Origin: Chara braunii
Lineage: Eukaryota; Streptophyta; Charophyceae; Charales; Characeae
Direction of reading: 5' to 3'
Assembly (NCBI GenBank): GCA_003427395.1
Contig: BFEA01000116.1
Span: 2,351,227-2,374,375 of the forward strand
DNA: 23,149 nt
Shown: positions 7,162 through 14,531 of the stretch, one piece after another
Layout of the letters: every line of letters begins with the position of its first letter
How positions within the stretch are numbered: the stretch's first letter is position 1
Notes under the pieces: model-generated
The model's input: the letters and a program-made list of their open reading frames with translations, nothing else
Told to the model about the DNA's origin: nothing
Databases searched by the model: none
Translations under genes and position numbers: made by a program

Positions 7162-7649
7162 TCCTTAGTTTTAAGGAGGGAATTATTGATCTTGTAAAAC
7201 CCCTTACCCCTGCTGATTTGTTTGTCTGATGTCAAACTCAAAAGGATAGGTTTGTGGTCCAAACCCACGTCGTACGGAAGGCTACCTAGGATTACTGAAT
7301 GTAACATGCCCGTTATGCCTGGTGAAGTTAAGAAGTAGTCTATCCTGGAAGTCGACACGTGTTGGCTACGGTTTCTCTTTCTGTAGGTGAATTGTCTTTC
7401 ATCCGGGAAGAGTAACCTATACGGGTCTATTAGCTCTAAATTCGTCATTAGCCCATGAATCGGTAGCGACTCTTCTGTCCATCCCTCTTCCTCTGATCTA
7501 AAGCCCCCTGAAATTCTGTCTAGGCTAGGATCTAAGGTGGCATTCCAGTCTCCTGCTAAGATCAGGTGCCTATTCCCATCCAGGAGTACTTTGAGCCTTT
7601 CGATCATATCCAATCTTTGTTGATAACCGTTTGGACAGTAAACCGGCAT
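7158..7649 (-). CDS. LINE copy A endonuclease domain, N-terminally truncated
   Basis: 163 codons, the second half of an AP-endonuclease-like domain. Visible motifs: VYCPN near the start, LILAGDWNATLD (the GDxN element), SRIDYFLTSP (RIDYxL) and LDHKPILLSL in place of the usual SDHxP. The first part of the nuclease fold with its metal-binding N and E residues is absent. The ATG is fortuitous, formed by the target-site duplication (7646-7661) joined to the truncated element. The domain would nick target DNA to prime reverse transcription. It ends in TGA overlapping the RT frame by one frameshift. Confidence 0.88.
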   Translation of the reverse strand: MPVYCPNGYQQRLDMIERLKVLLDGNRHLILAGDWNATLDPSLDRISGGFRSEEEGWTEESLPIHGLMTNLELIDPYRLLFPDERQFTYRKRNRSQHVSTSRIDYFLTSPGITGMLHSVILGSLPYDVGLDHKPILLSLTSDKQISRGKGFYKINNSLLKTKE

Positions 7650-7661
7650 CAGTGCGGTTCC
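7646..7661. repeat. Target-site duplication of LINE copy A, 5' side
   Basis: GCATCAGTGCGGTTCC, 15 of 16 bases as at 2812-2827. It is followed at 7662 by TATTCCACCGGCAAGTCA, the expected continuation of the interrupted LINE's 3' region. Confidence 0.85.
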
Positions 7662-8366
7662 TATTCCACCGGCAAGTCAGAATAACAGGATACATCATAA
7701 ATACTCACCCACGCTTCCTTCCGTCCGGCCGAAGGACCCCTGACCAACATTGATTGCTCCAACATCGTGGAGGATTGATTGTCAGTTTGCCCTACTTCAT
7801 CCTTTCCTCTCAGGTCTACTGCGGACACCTATCGTATAAAGCATGACTAGCGAGAAAGGTCCTAGAAGCTACCAAAGCTGCCAAATTTTCCTAAACTGTA
7901 AATCCCCCATGTGAGCCACATGAAAACTCTGCTATTCTGAACCCTGTTTGCCTAATTCTGTCCAAAGACTCCAAACCCTAAACCCTAAACCCTCAACTAT
8001 AGTTTTTAGATTTCCAGAAACATAAACTCCAAAACTTTTACGAGTATTTCTTGAAGTCCCCTGAAGCAACTTAGCCTGTCAACTCACGGTGCCTGTGTTG
8101 GGCCTTGGTCGCTTAGTATCTGGAACCCCTGTCTTCTCCCCTCTGTTTCCTAAGTGTGCCTGTCTCTCCATTGATTGCAGAAATCCTCCTGCCCTGCCAC
8201 CTTACCCACAGCGGTCTCTGCTTTACTAGTTTTTTTTGTTCTTCGATTTATTCCCAGTTTTTGAATTGGATTGTGCCCTTCTCTATCTCCGCGACTCTAT
8301 TCTTGCTAAGCCAGATTCTTTCGAAATTCCTCTGGCTCCTTTCGTTTTTCTGCCTCATGCAGGTTG
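7662..8366 (-). mobile_element. 3' region of the interrupted LINE (copy B or an older copy)
   Basis: 7662-7815 aligns with copy A's 3' region at 2912-3060 (CTTCCTTCCGTC, GGCCGAAGGACCCCT, GGAGGATTGA, TTTCCTCTCAGG). A telomere-like run AAACCCTAAACCCTAAACCC lies near 7976-7995. The rest has no recognised content. At the high-coordinate end is a 24-base T-run (8367-8390). If that run is the poly(A) tail of the fragment above it, this stretch belongs to a separate, older LINE copy; otherwise it is copy B's own 3' region. Confidence 0.6.
7975..7996. repeat. Telomere-like CCCTAAA run
   Basis: About three units of CCCTAAA, the complement of the plant-type telomere repeat TTTAGGG. A degenerate version (CCCTGAA units) lies in the corresponding part of copy A at 3182-3204. 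It is more likely a component of the LINE 3' region than a former chromosome end. Confidence 0.6.
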
Positions 8367-8444
8367 TTTTTTTTTTTTTTTTTTTTTTTTAAACCTTGAA
8401 CCCTTATTCCACTGGCCTCCACTTTCTCACCCGCCCTCCTATCC

Positions 8445-9362
8445 CTACGGTAGTCCTAGTTCCTGTGTCACCCCCTGGGCCCCCAAGGACACCTCACGAC
8501 GCTCCTCCGTAAACCAATGAAAGATCAGTCTCTGTCCCTCTATGGTCGCTACTTTGCCTCGGGCCAATACCTTATTCTGAAATTTCATGAAGATATCCTT
8601 CGCCCTTTCAGGGTTGAATGATGCTTGCATTTTGGTCCTCTGCCATTGAGCCCTAATGTCTGTTTCCAATAGATTGTAGAGTGTTGTTCTGGCTTCCATT
8701 CTGGTCAACGAATTTTTACCTACCACCAGTTGACATCTCCGTTTCCAGATAGTCCATAGTGCATACTGTCTCAATAGCTGGAAGATGCATTTTTCACTTG
8801 CCCGCCATCCCTTGGGTACTTCCCTTCCTATGAGCAAAAGCCTTCTGTTTCTTGGAAAGAGAACCTTCGTAGTAAGATCCCAAAGTATGCCAGCTATTGC
8901 CCAGATGTACTCTGCTTCCGGGCATCGAAGTAAGCAATGCACCAGCGTTTCGGGCACTCCCTCAGTGCACATGGTGCAGTCTTGCTCTACCTCATCCCTA
9001 TGCTGCCTACTCCTTTTTTCATATAACCAGGCATTGACTGGGAGTGCCACATGGAATATGAGCCACTGCATACTCCGGATCTTACTCAACCTGATGCTGT
9101 GTAGGCTTGACCATGGTAGTTTGCCTACCTGTTCTCTTGGTATGCCCACCCTCTTCTCCCATCTTATTGCCAAAGGCCTATCCATCTGGTTCGACCTTTT
9201 CCTGAGCCGATACCCCCATTTAGTCGCATACTGAAGTATGTTAATTCTCTTGACTACTCGTGACGAGCTTCCCCTGATGTTCCAATCCCTTTCTCTTCTT
9301 TGTATATCTTTCTTTCCGTTTTTTCTTAGTATTTGCTGGTTGTTTAATTGAACGGCTTTCCA
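8445..9362 (-). CDS. LINE copy B ORF2 C-terminal fragment with zinc motif
   Basis: About 300 codons of ORF2 C-terminus on the minus strand, homologous to 3816-4784. Shared blocks include RINILQYATKWGYRLR, RSMQWLIFHVALPVNAWL, then CTMCTEGVPETLVHCLLRC (C-x2-C-x9-H-x4-C), REVPKGW, FQLLRQYALWTIWKRRCQ and RGKVA. It has remained in one frame over the whole conserved part, so it is better preserved than copy A here. There is no true start: the LINE is 5'-truncated at about 9362, where the hammerhead-element copy begins. It is followed by about 55 bp and then a 24-base T-run (8367-8390) that may be its poly(A) tail. Confidence 0.85.
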   Translation of the reverse strand, partial: WKAVQLNNQQILRKNGKKDIQRRERDWNIRGSSSRVVKRINILQYATKWGYRLRKRSNQMDRPLAIRWEKRVGIPREQVGKLPWSSLHSIRLSKIRSMQWLIFHVALPVNAWLYEKRSRQHRDEVEQDCTMCTEGVPETLVHCLLRCPEAEYIWAIAGILWDLTTKVLFPRNRRLLLIGREVPKGWRASEKCIFQLLRQYALWTIWKRRCQLVVGKNSLTRMEARTTLYNLLETDIRAQWQRTKMQASFNPERAKDIFMKFQNKVLARGKVATIEGQRLIFHWFTEERREVSLGAQGVTQELGLP

Positions 9363-10110
9363 TGGTGCCAAATAGTCAGTGCTTCCTTGTTTGGACTGCC
9401 TACAACACTATTAGGGGGCCTGGGCTGTTTGGGATGTCTATGTGTTCCATGGGTGATGGGGGACATGCATTGGAGTGACTCCCCGGCTCAGCAGGGGGTG
9501 GGAGCCAACAGTCTGCAGGATTCTTCTTGCGGTGTGAGTGGGCGTTGGATGGCTTTGCTCCGTGTTGGATATGTGGACTGTCTTGTCTATGCTTAGCGGT
9601 TGTGTTGCTGCCCATCCCGCTTTCTCCTCATGTCGTTCTTTGCAGCTGGTGTGTTGGTGTACAGTTGGGCTGCATTGTTGTTGTTGCCTTGTGCTTTGCT
9701 GCACCATTGCCTTGCTGTCCATCTCCGTGCCTGTCTTCCCGTACATTCTGCTTGTGTGACGTGCAGTTTTGCTGCTTCTACAGACTACAGCACTGCTGTG
9801 TGCTTCGCTGTGTGGTTGCATTGCTTCCAGTCCACTTGCACTGCCGTTCCATGCAGTTCGCTTTGACGATTTGCAGTTGGGTGGTCCCAGCAGCATTGCC
9901 TGGTGCTTCTCTCTCAGGGATGGGTATCGCTAACTCTGGGCGATGCGGTGCTCTGGGCGATGCGGTGAGTCCTTATCCATCAGTCAAATGCATCCTGGGC
10001 AGACTATGTCCAGGTTCAACCTCCTGATGAGCCGGTGAAATTCCGATGAAACAGTCTGGCACATTCATGCTGTTTTTGAGTGTATAGCAAATATGACAAC
10101 ACACACGAAC
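9363..10110 (+). mobile_element. Hammerhead-containing repeat (retrozyme-like), copy 2
   Basis: About 750 bp that align with copy 1 (1320-2110): GTGCCAA near the start, CTTGTTTGGA, TTAGGGGG, GGGTGATG, CCCGGCTCAG, CCAACAGTCT, TTTGCTCCGTGTTGGAT, TTCTTTGCAG and then the C/T-rich body. It ends in a hammerhead at 10001-10057 and a flank (10058-10110) shared with 2654-2700. The start coincides with the truncated 5' end of a minus-strand LINE. Open frames on both strands are not conserved between copies and are not proposed as genes. Confidence 0.65.
10001..10057 (+). ncRNA. Hammerhead ribozyme, slightly degraded
   Basis: AGACT, a 2-base AT bulge and G make the stem III 5' arm; the cleavage triplet is GTC with the cut expected after 10010. 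Stem I is CAGG and CCTC (first pair is a C-C mismatch) around loop TTCAA. Core CTGATGA (10024-10030) and GAAA (10048-10051) are perfect. Stem II is GCCGG and CCGAT with three Watson-Crick pairs, one G-U and one C-A mismatch. The stem III 3' arm is CAGTCT, pairing with AGACT plus G across the bulge. Activity is likely reduced or lost. Confidence 0.8.
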
Positions 10111-10650
10111 AAACACACACCACTTATGCATGCAGGGGCATGGGAGATTTACACTCAAAGCAGGTTTCAGTTGTGTCATCCTCAGAAAAGAGTCAAAACA
10201 TTCTTCTGTGACAATGTAATTTGCATTTCGGTGATGATCCCCTTTTTTTTTTCTTGAAGGGTAATGCACGAGTGCGTGCACTCCTGTTCTGTGCTCCTCT
10301 CGTCTAGTGTTTGTTTGTTGAGGTATTCTCTTTTAAGTTTTAACCTAGCGTCATTTGCACGGCATGCGGCCTCTGGAGGGGATCCACTGAGCATGTAGGT
10401 CTGTGCTTCTTGTTTCTGAGGTCGAACTCTTCCAGAGCTTAAAGTCCATGATCCTCACTGCAAATGGGAACATTTTTTTCCAGTGTTTGGCCACTGTTCT
10501 CTTTTTGGGGGCCACTGTTTGCTGTTCCCTTCACTTATGAAATTTCACCAAGAGCATGAGTAAAACTTACTTGAACCTTCAGAGAGCCTTGGAAAGTTGT
10601 TGGAGCCTTAGGAAGTGGCCGCCTGTTTATACATGGTAGAAGAGCACTAA
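10111..10650. other. No confident feature
   Basis: Unique-looking sequence. A 70-codon minus-strand frame (10182-10394) contains a charged stretch (ANDARLKLKREYLNKQTLDERS) that might be an exon, but no splice signals or family were recognised. Confidence 0.4.
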
Positions 10651-10772
10651 GGGCATACTCACACTTGGGGATTTTTGGACTGATCTCTGGACATTATTGC
10701 ACCCAGATATATCCCGGACCGGCTGCGATCGGGAGCAGGTACGTCCAGGAGAGTCCTACGGTGAGTATGCTC
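10651..10772. mobile_element. Small MITE-like unit with inverted ends
   Basis: The ends are GGGCATACTCAC at the left and GTGAGTATGCTC at the right, inverted repeats matching at 11 of 12 bases, 122 bp apart. The interior is GC-rich (CCCGGACCGGCTGCGATCGG) with no frame. No convincing target duplication was seen, so a cut-and-paste MITE is only one explanation. Confidence 0.45.
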
Positions 10773-10826
10773 TGAGTCATCCCACAACTGATAACCCCCA
10801 TGATTCGGCTTGTGTGGAAAGAAGAG

Positions 10827-10988
10827 TCATCGCCGAACTTTTACATGATGGTGAGTACATCCAATGACTGTGAACACAACCCGAACAACAATTCCTTTCT
10901 CATACATGACCCACACATGCTCCAGGTCCAAGGAGAAGGGGTCCAGCGGTTCGTGTGAACTTGTGGGAAATGCCTGTCTGGCAACCAT
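10827..10988 (-). other. Unrecognised minus-strand frame, possible exon relic
   Basis: A 53-codon stretch with normal amino-acid balance (FPTSSHEPLDPFSLDLEH, then VWVMYEKGIVVRVVFTVIG) between homopolymer runs. A weak CAG acceptor precedes the AFPTSS codons and a GTACTC donor-like site follows VIG. No family is recognised; coding status is uncertain. Confidence 0.25.
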
Positions 10989-11280
10989 TTTTTTTTTTTT
11001 TTGCATGTGTTGCAGGTTGAAAAGGTCACAGTGAAAAAAAAAAAAAAAAAAAAAGGCCACAGTGTATGGAGGAGGAGGGAAGTATTTTAAACAGGGGATA
11101 TTTAAACTTTGCATACTTTGTGTGGTTGCTCTATGTGGTACCGCCGCACCAGTACAAGCCCTCTCCTCTGAAACTTCAGGCAGTATACAAGGAGGCTGCA
11201 GTTTTGATGTAGCGGCCTGGTGGGGACTGCTTCTATTTGTTTGGGTGCAAATTTGCAAAAGCTTCAGGCTCCACAATTTA

Positions 11281-11371
11281 GGGTCCGCTGCACTGAACCC
11301 CTAGCAGGCTAGCACCCAGAGGGGTGTTTCGAGAAAAAAAAAAAAAAAAAAAAAAGGGTCCGCTACACTGA
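11281..11371 (+). mobile_element. Tiny poly(A) retro-insertion with 16-bp target duplication
   Basis: GGGTCCGCTGCACTGA (11281-11296) recurs as GGGTCCGCTACACTGA (11356-11371). Between them lie 37 bases (ACCCCTAGCAGGCTAGCACC onward) and a 22-base A-run (11334-11355). This is the signature of a target-primed insertion of a severely 5'-truncated element. The 37-base body resembles the body of the insertion at 14457-14514. Confidence 0.8.
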
Positions 11372-11373
11372 GG

Positions 11374-11374
<1 letters not shown>

Positions 11375-11410
<36 letters not shown>

Positions 11411-11433
11411 CCCCCCCNNNNNNNNNNNNNNNN
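11375..11433. other. Homopolymer run and assembly gap
   Basis: A 31-base T-run, four A's, eight C's and then 16 N's (11418-11433). The gap joins genomic sequence to sequence judged to be misplaced (11434-11566). Confidence 0.95.
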
Positions 11434-11528
11434 CGTCAGCCTCTCGATGATATCATCGACAAGGCTAAGACAGACCTGACCCCAGGCACTGCTGAGTTCA
11501 CCAGACGCTATCGTCTGGATGTGGAAAG
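11434..11528 (+). other. Misassembled copy of Ty3/gypsy integrase fragment
   Basis: These 95 bases are identical to 22304-22398, within the integrase frame of the Ty3/gypsy element. They start immediately after a gap and end exactly where a sequencing adapter begins. They are therefore one half of a mate-pair read used to fill the gap, not a genomic insertion at this place. Confidence 0.9.
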
Positions 11529-11566
11529 CTGTCTCTTATACACATCTAGATGTGTATAAGAGACAG
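11529..11566. other. Nextera mate-pair junction adapter (artefact)
   Basis: CTGTCTCTTATACACATCT is followed directly by its reverse complement. This is the Tn5 mosaic end in the 38-base head-to-head arrangement used as junction adapter in Nextera mate-pair libraries. It is synthetic DNA. Confidence 0.97.
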
Positions 11567-11580
11567 GTAGAGGACAGCAA

Positions 11581-11715
11581 GTTTTTTTTTTAACAACCCC
11601 CGGCTTTGCTAGGGGTGCTGGTAAGAGCAGACACCCCTAGCAACACCTGCGGTTGGCTCCAGTCCATTGGTGGGGAGCGACACCTGCTGGAAATCGGATC
11701 CAGTGTCCCTTACAA
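11581..11715 (-). mobile_element. SINE-like fragment, copy 2
   Basis: On the minus strand, GGGACACTGGATCCGATTTC and CAGCAGGTGTCGC lead through CACCCCTAGCAAAGCCGGGG to a short A-run (T-run 11582-11590 on the plus strand). The GGATCC block recurs at 14383-14412 and more distantly at 1018-1050. The ACCCCTAGCA...GGGGT end also resembles the body of the plus-strand insertion at 11297-11333, so the two may share a 3' end. Confidence 0.5.
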
Positions 11716-12787
11716 TATAACAGACTCGGCCAACAATGAGAAAATGTGAGGGTATCCGCCAGCATTGATTGCCCTGATTTGTCCCAGGGGATTGACTGAG
11801 CAGTACTGAAGAAGCCTACACTGAGGCTTAAAGGCTGTTCATTGTGTTTCTTTCCATGCGACGCTGGGCCCAAGTTGCACACAGTGTGATAGTCCCCGTA
11901 AGATAGAATGGAGCCATCATGTAAACCACAAGTCCAATTCCAGTGAGTCATCAGAACTGCTCTGCAATAGAAAGCACACCCGTGTAGGTCCAACTCAATC
12001 ATGGTTCGTGGCAAATCTCTGCCACATTTATTTTGAGAATTTTTTACCAAATCTGCGATTCATGTAATTGACGTCCCACGCCGGGCAAAAATGAGGTCTA
12101 ATTCGACAAAATAGCTTAGGGACTAGGCTACCAGGGTCCAGGTGTGCCCAGCCAGTCTGCCTGTGCCCTCCAGAAACAACCCAAATCTGGGCTCCTTGTC
12201 GTTTTTCAATGTTGTCTGTTTCGGGGGGAAAGGGGGCAGGAAATGGCGGTTAAACCGTTAAAGGGCTTAAACTTCCTTAAAGCGGTTTGAAGGGGGGTGC
12301 CTTAGTTTGATTTTTTATTTTCTCTTTTACTCTTCCGTTCAATTAGGAATACTGAGGTTTACTTTGCAATTCTGCACAACATTTTTGTCCTCCAGAATTT
12401 TGTTTCACTTTTTGCTTTTTTGCCCTGGGGCTGCATGACACCCCACCCAAGGCCCCTGCCAGGCCTGGGTGCCCAGGCGTGTGTACAGGAATTACATTCA
12501 TGATCGGGTGCACAGTAAAACAACCTAGCTTGGGGGCAGTGGTCATTTAGCCTTCATGTCTATGCTATATATAGCCTCAAGTAAATGCCGCTTCCTTCCT
12601 GTCATGTTTGGACAGGCGTGGAGCCAGAGGGTTTCCTGCATTCGGAGCACTACAAGGGGCGCTGTTGCATTGGGGACGCATTACTGTCCCTGTGTCCCCT
12701 GTTGGTCACAGACTTCAGTCAAAGTGACTTGCTGAAACCTAAAGTCTATAGAGTCTACATGTGGTGTGCGTAATCAATAGTCCGCTT
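11716..12787. other. No confident gene; small hairpin at 12250-12291
   Basis: No recognised gene. A minus-strand frame over 11637-12050 contains a plausible-looking stretch (THWNWTCGLHDGSILSYGDY) after a TTGCAG acceptor-like site near 11960, but no family fits. At 12250-12291, AAACCGTTAAAGG and CCTTAAAGCGGTTT form an imperfect hairpin. Confidence 0.4.
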
Positions 12788-13232
12788 TGGACTGTGCTGT
12801 ACATGTAGACTGCCTTGTAGGTGCTGCCATGCTCCTTGGCCTTGCTACCTGCACTGCCTGCTTCAAGTTGCCTCCCTGGCCCCCCGGTCTATCTGCCTGC
12901 TTGGTTGTTCAGTGGATGCTTGCCTGCTTGCCTCGCTGCCTGGTTTGCTCCAGCCACCCCTGCCTCCTGAACAGTGTCCCTGGCTGTTACTTGGCATGCT
13001 GCTTTGTTGTTTGCCCGTGCCAATGGCCTGCTCACTCAATCTTGGCTTTGCTGGGGCCTGCTTTGCATTGCTGCTGTGTTGTCACCTGCCTGTTTGTCCA
13101 GTCGCAATTGGGGGTTCAAACTTAAAGCATGCTAGGAGTCAAAGCATCAATATATATGTGGATTCTGTAGACTGTCGACTGTTCAGCCTCCTGATAAGTC
13201 GGTTAGAGTGTGATGATAACCGTTTCCGGCTG
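12788..13232 (+). mobile_element. Hammerhead-containing repeat (retrozyme-like), copy 3
   Basis: About 445 bp corresponding to the second half of copies 1 and 2. It shares the C/T-rich TTGCC and TGCTGCC body and ends in GTTCAGCCTCCTGATAAGTC, the hammerhead region. The first half of the unit is absent. It is more diverged than copies 1 and 2. Confidence 0.5.
13169..13220 (+). ncRNA. Hammerhead ribozyme relic, 5' half preserved
   Basis: AGACTG (13169-13174), cleavage triplet GTC, loop I GTTCAG and CCTC are present, but stem I is half broken (GACT against CCTC). The core is CTGATAA instead of CTGATGA, stem II is destroyed after GTCGG, and GAAA is replaced by GATAA. It is inactive, but its AGACTG arm is the partner expected for the CAGTCT arm of the other copies. 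Confidence 0.65.
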
Positions 13233-14129
13233 CAACTCTCTGTGTTCTTTTTTTCCCCCTCTTTTGTGTGTTCTTTTTCTGTTCATGAGGCGATTCATGC
13301 TATCGGGTCGTACATCAGAATCATCACAAGTCATCATGAGTTGTGGTAGTTGACATCGTTGTTGAGACGTAGGTTCGGAGGACTACATGTATGTATTTGC
13401 AAAAATATACACACATACACACATTTTAGTGCTATTACCTTTGCAGATAATCCATGGACCCTATGGGACAATGGCGGTAGGGTGCACATAGTGGGAAATA
13501 TTAACTCTTTCTATCACTGGGTGGTAGAATCCCACTCCATCCGGCTGGTGAATCAGGAAAGCATATGGATGTGCACTTGCCAGCTCTACAGCCTCCAGAG
13601 AGCAACCCGGCTGAACCTCCCCTCTCCGCTGTGCATGGTCAATCAGCGTCAGCCGACCTCCCTCCACAGAAACCCAGGAGAGAAAGAGCCAGAGTTACTC
13701 CTCATGAACTCTCACTTCCAACCGAAAGCAAGCTTCCCTCCATACAGAATGCTAGCGTGCAGCAGTGTATGAAGTGTGAAGCAAGCAGACGGCACAATGT
13801 GCTTTCAAGAGACATGCATACATCAAGCCACGCTGATATTTCTGCTCTCTCGCCATCTAGTCTGCCTATCAGCATTCTTGTGATATCAGCCCACACCCGC
13901 TCAAACGCCAAGAACATCCTCTGCCATCGGGTCAATGCTGACATGGCGGCATGGCCGGCCAGCATGTGCATGCCCACGCGCTACCAGCAATGCCCGTGCA
14001 TGCGCGCTCCACCTGCAGCACCCACACACCCACCAGCAGCACCTGCGTGCTCCTCCAGCAGCCCCCGCACATAGCGTATGCCCTAAGATAGTCTTAAGAT
14101 GTTCTATTTTCAGATTACCAATTTGAGAT
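13233..14129. other. No confident gene; possible exon fragments
   Basis: A pyrimidine tract ending TTTGCAG at 13440-13446 precedes a plus-strand open stretch (NPWTLWDNGGRVHIVGNINS), which could be an exon start. A minus-strand frame at 13702-13977 (LTRWQRMFLAFERVWADITR) also looks protein-like. Neither is recognised. 13980-14070 is low-complexity (CACCAGCAGCACC-type). Confidence 0.35.
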
Positions 14130-14134
14130 TCTAT

Positions 14135-14257
14135 GGGCCTCGCCGCACCACTCACCAAATTTGAAAAAGACAAAAATATGGCTCGTGTATCTTTCCATGG
14201 ATTGAGGGAAAGATGCTTTCTCATTTCACACATTTGGTGAGTGGTGTGGCGAGGCCC
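14135..14257. mobile_element. MITE with 27-bp inverted ends and 5-bp duplication
   Basis: The left end begins GGGCCTCGCCGCACCACTCA and the right end is its inverse (TGAGTGGTGTGGCGAGGCCC). About 25 of 27 bases match. The 123-bp unit is flanked by TCTAT on both sides (14130-14134 and 14258-14262), the target duplication. It has no coding capacity. The superfamily of its transposase is not assigned. Confidence 0.88.
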
Positions 14258-14339
14258 TCTATCTCACATAGTCTGTTTAAGATTCTCTATCTGACATACT
14301 CTACTTGACATATTCTATTATTAGATACTCTATTGGAGG

Positions 14340-14412
14340 GTTTTCTTTTTGTCTTTTTTCCCCAAACCAAATTTACTAAAACGCTGGAAACCGGATCCAG
14401 TGTCCCTCACAA
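14340..14412 (-). mobile_element. SINE-like fragment, copy 3, within foldback left arm
   Basis: On the minus strand, GAGGGACACTGGATCCGGTT precedes an A-rich tail (T-rich 14340-14360 on the plus strand). Related to 11685-11715. It interrupts the left arm of the foldback, since the right arm lacks it. Confidence 0.5.
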
Positions 14413-14439
14413 CGATACTCTTTTTGAGATACTATATTT

Positions 14440-14531
14440 GAGGTACTGTATGCTGTAACTCCAGTAGCAGGTCATCCCGCCCCAGTGATGTTTCCAAAAA
14501 AAAAGAAAAAAAAAGAGGTACTGTATGCTGT
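14440..14531 (+). mobile_element. Tiny poly(A) retro-insertion with 17-bp target duplication
   Basis: GAGGTACTGTATGCTGT occurs at 14440-14456 and again, identically, at 14515-14531. Between them lie 38 bases (AACTCCAGTAGCAGGTCATC onward) and an A-run with one G (14495-14514). The right arm of the foldback has a single copy of the target, so the empty site is visible within the same locus. Confidence 0.88.

Larger units (their letters stand above)
2828..7645 (-). mobile_element. Non-LTR retrotransposon (LINE) copy A, 5' truncated, nested
   Basis: A 4.8-kb minus-strand element reading from a partial endonuclease domain (7645) through reverse transcriptase, a connector and a C-terminal zinc motif to a 1-kb 3' region and a poly(A) tail (T2828-2846 on the plus strand). 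It is bracketed by the 16-bp duplication at 2812-2827 and 7646-7661. The 5' part (any ORF1 and the first part of the endonuclease) is missing, the usual result of incomplete reverse transcription. ORF2 is split among four frames, so the copy is dead. The apurinic-endonuclease type, RT and CCHC-type C-terminus place it among LINEs with an APE-like nuclease; the clade was not assigned. Confidence 0.9.

Noticed and set aside
9438-9896. 152-codon minus-strand frame in hammerhead element copy 2
   Set aside because: Same reason: it does not align as protein with copy 1 despite nucleotide homology.
11434-11528. Second genomic copy of a Ty3/gypsy integrase
   Set aside because: Identical to 22304-22398 and bounded by a gap and a library adapter, so it is an assembly artefact.
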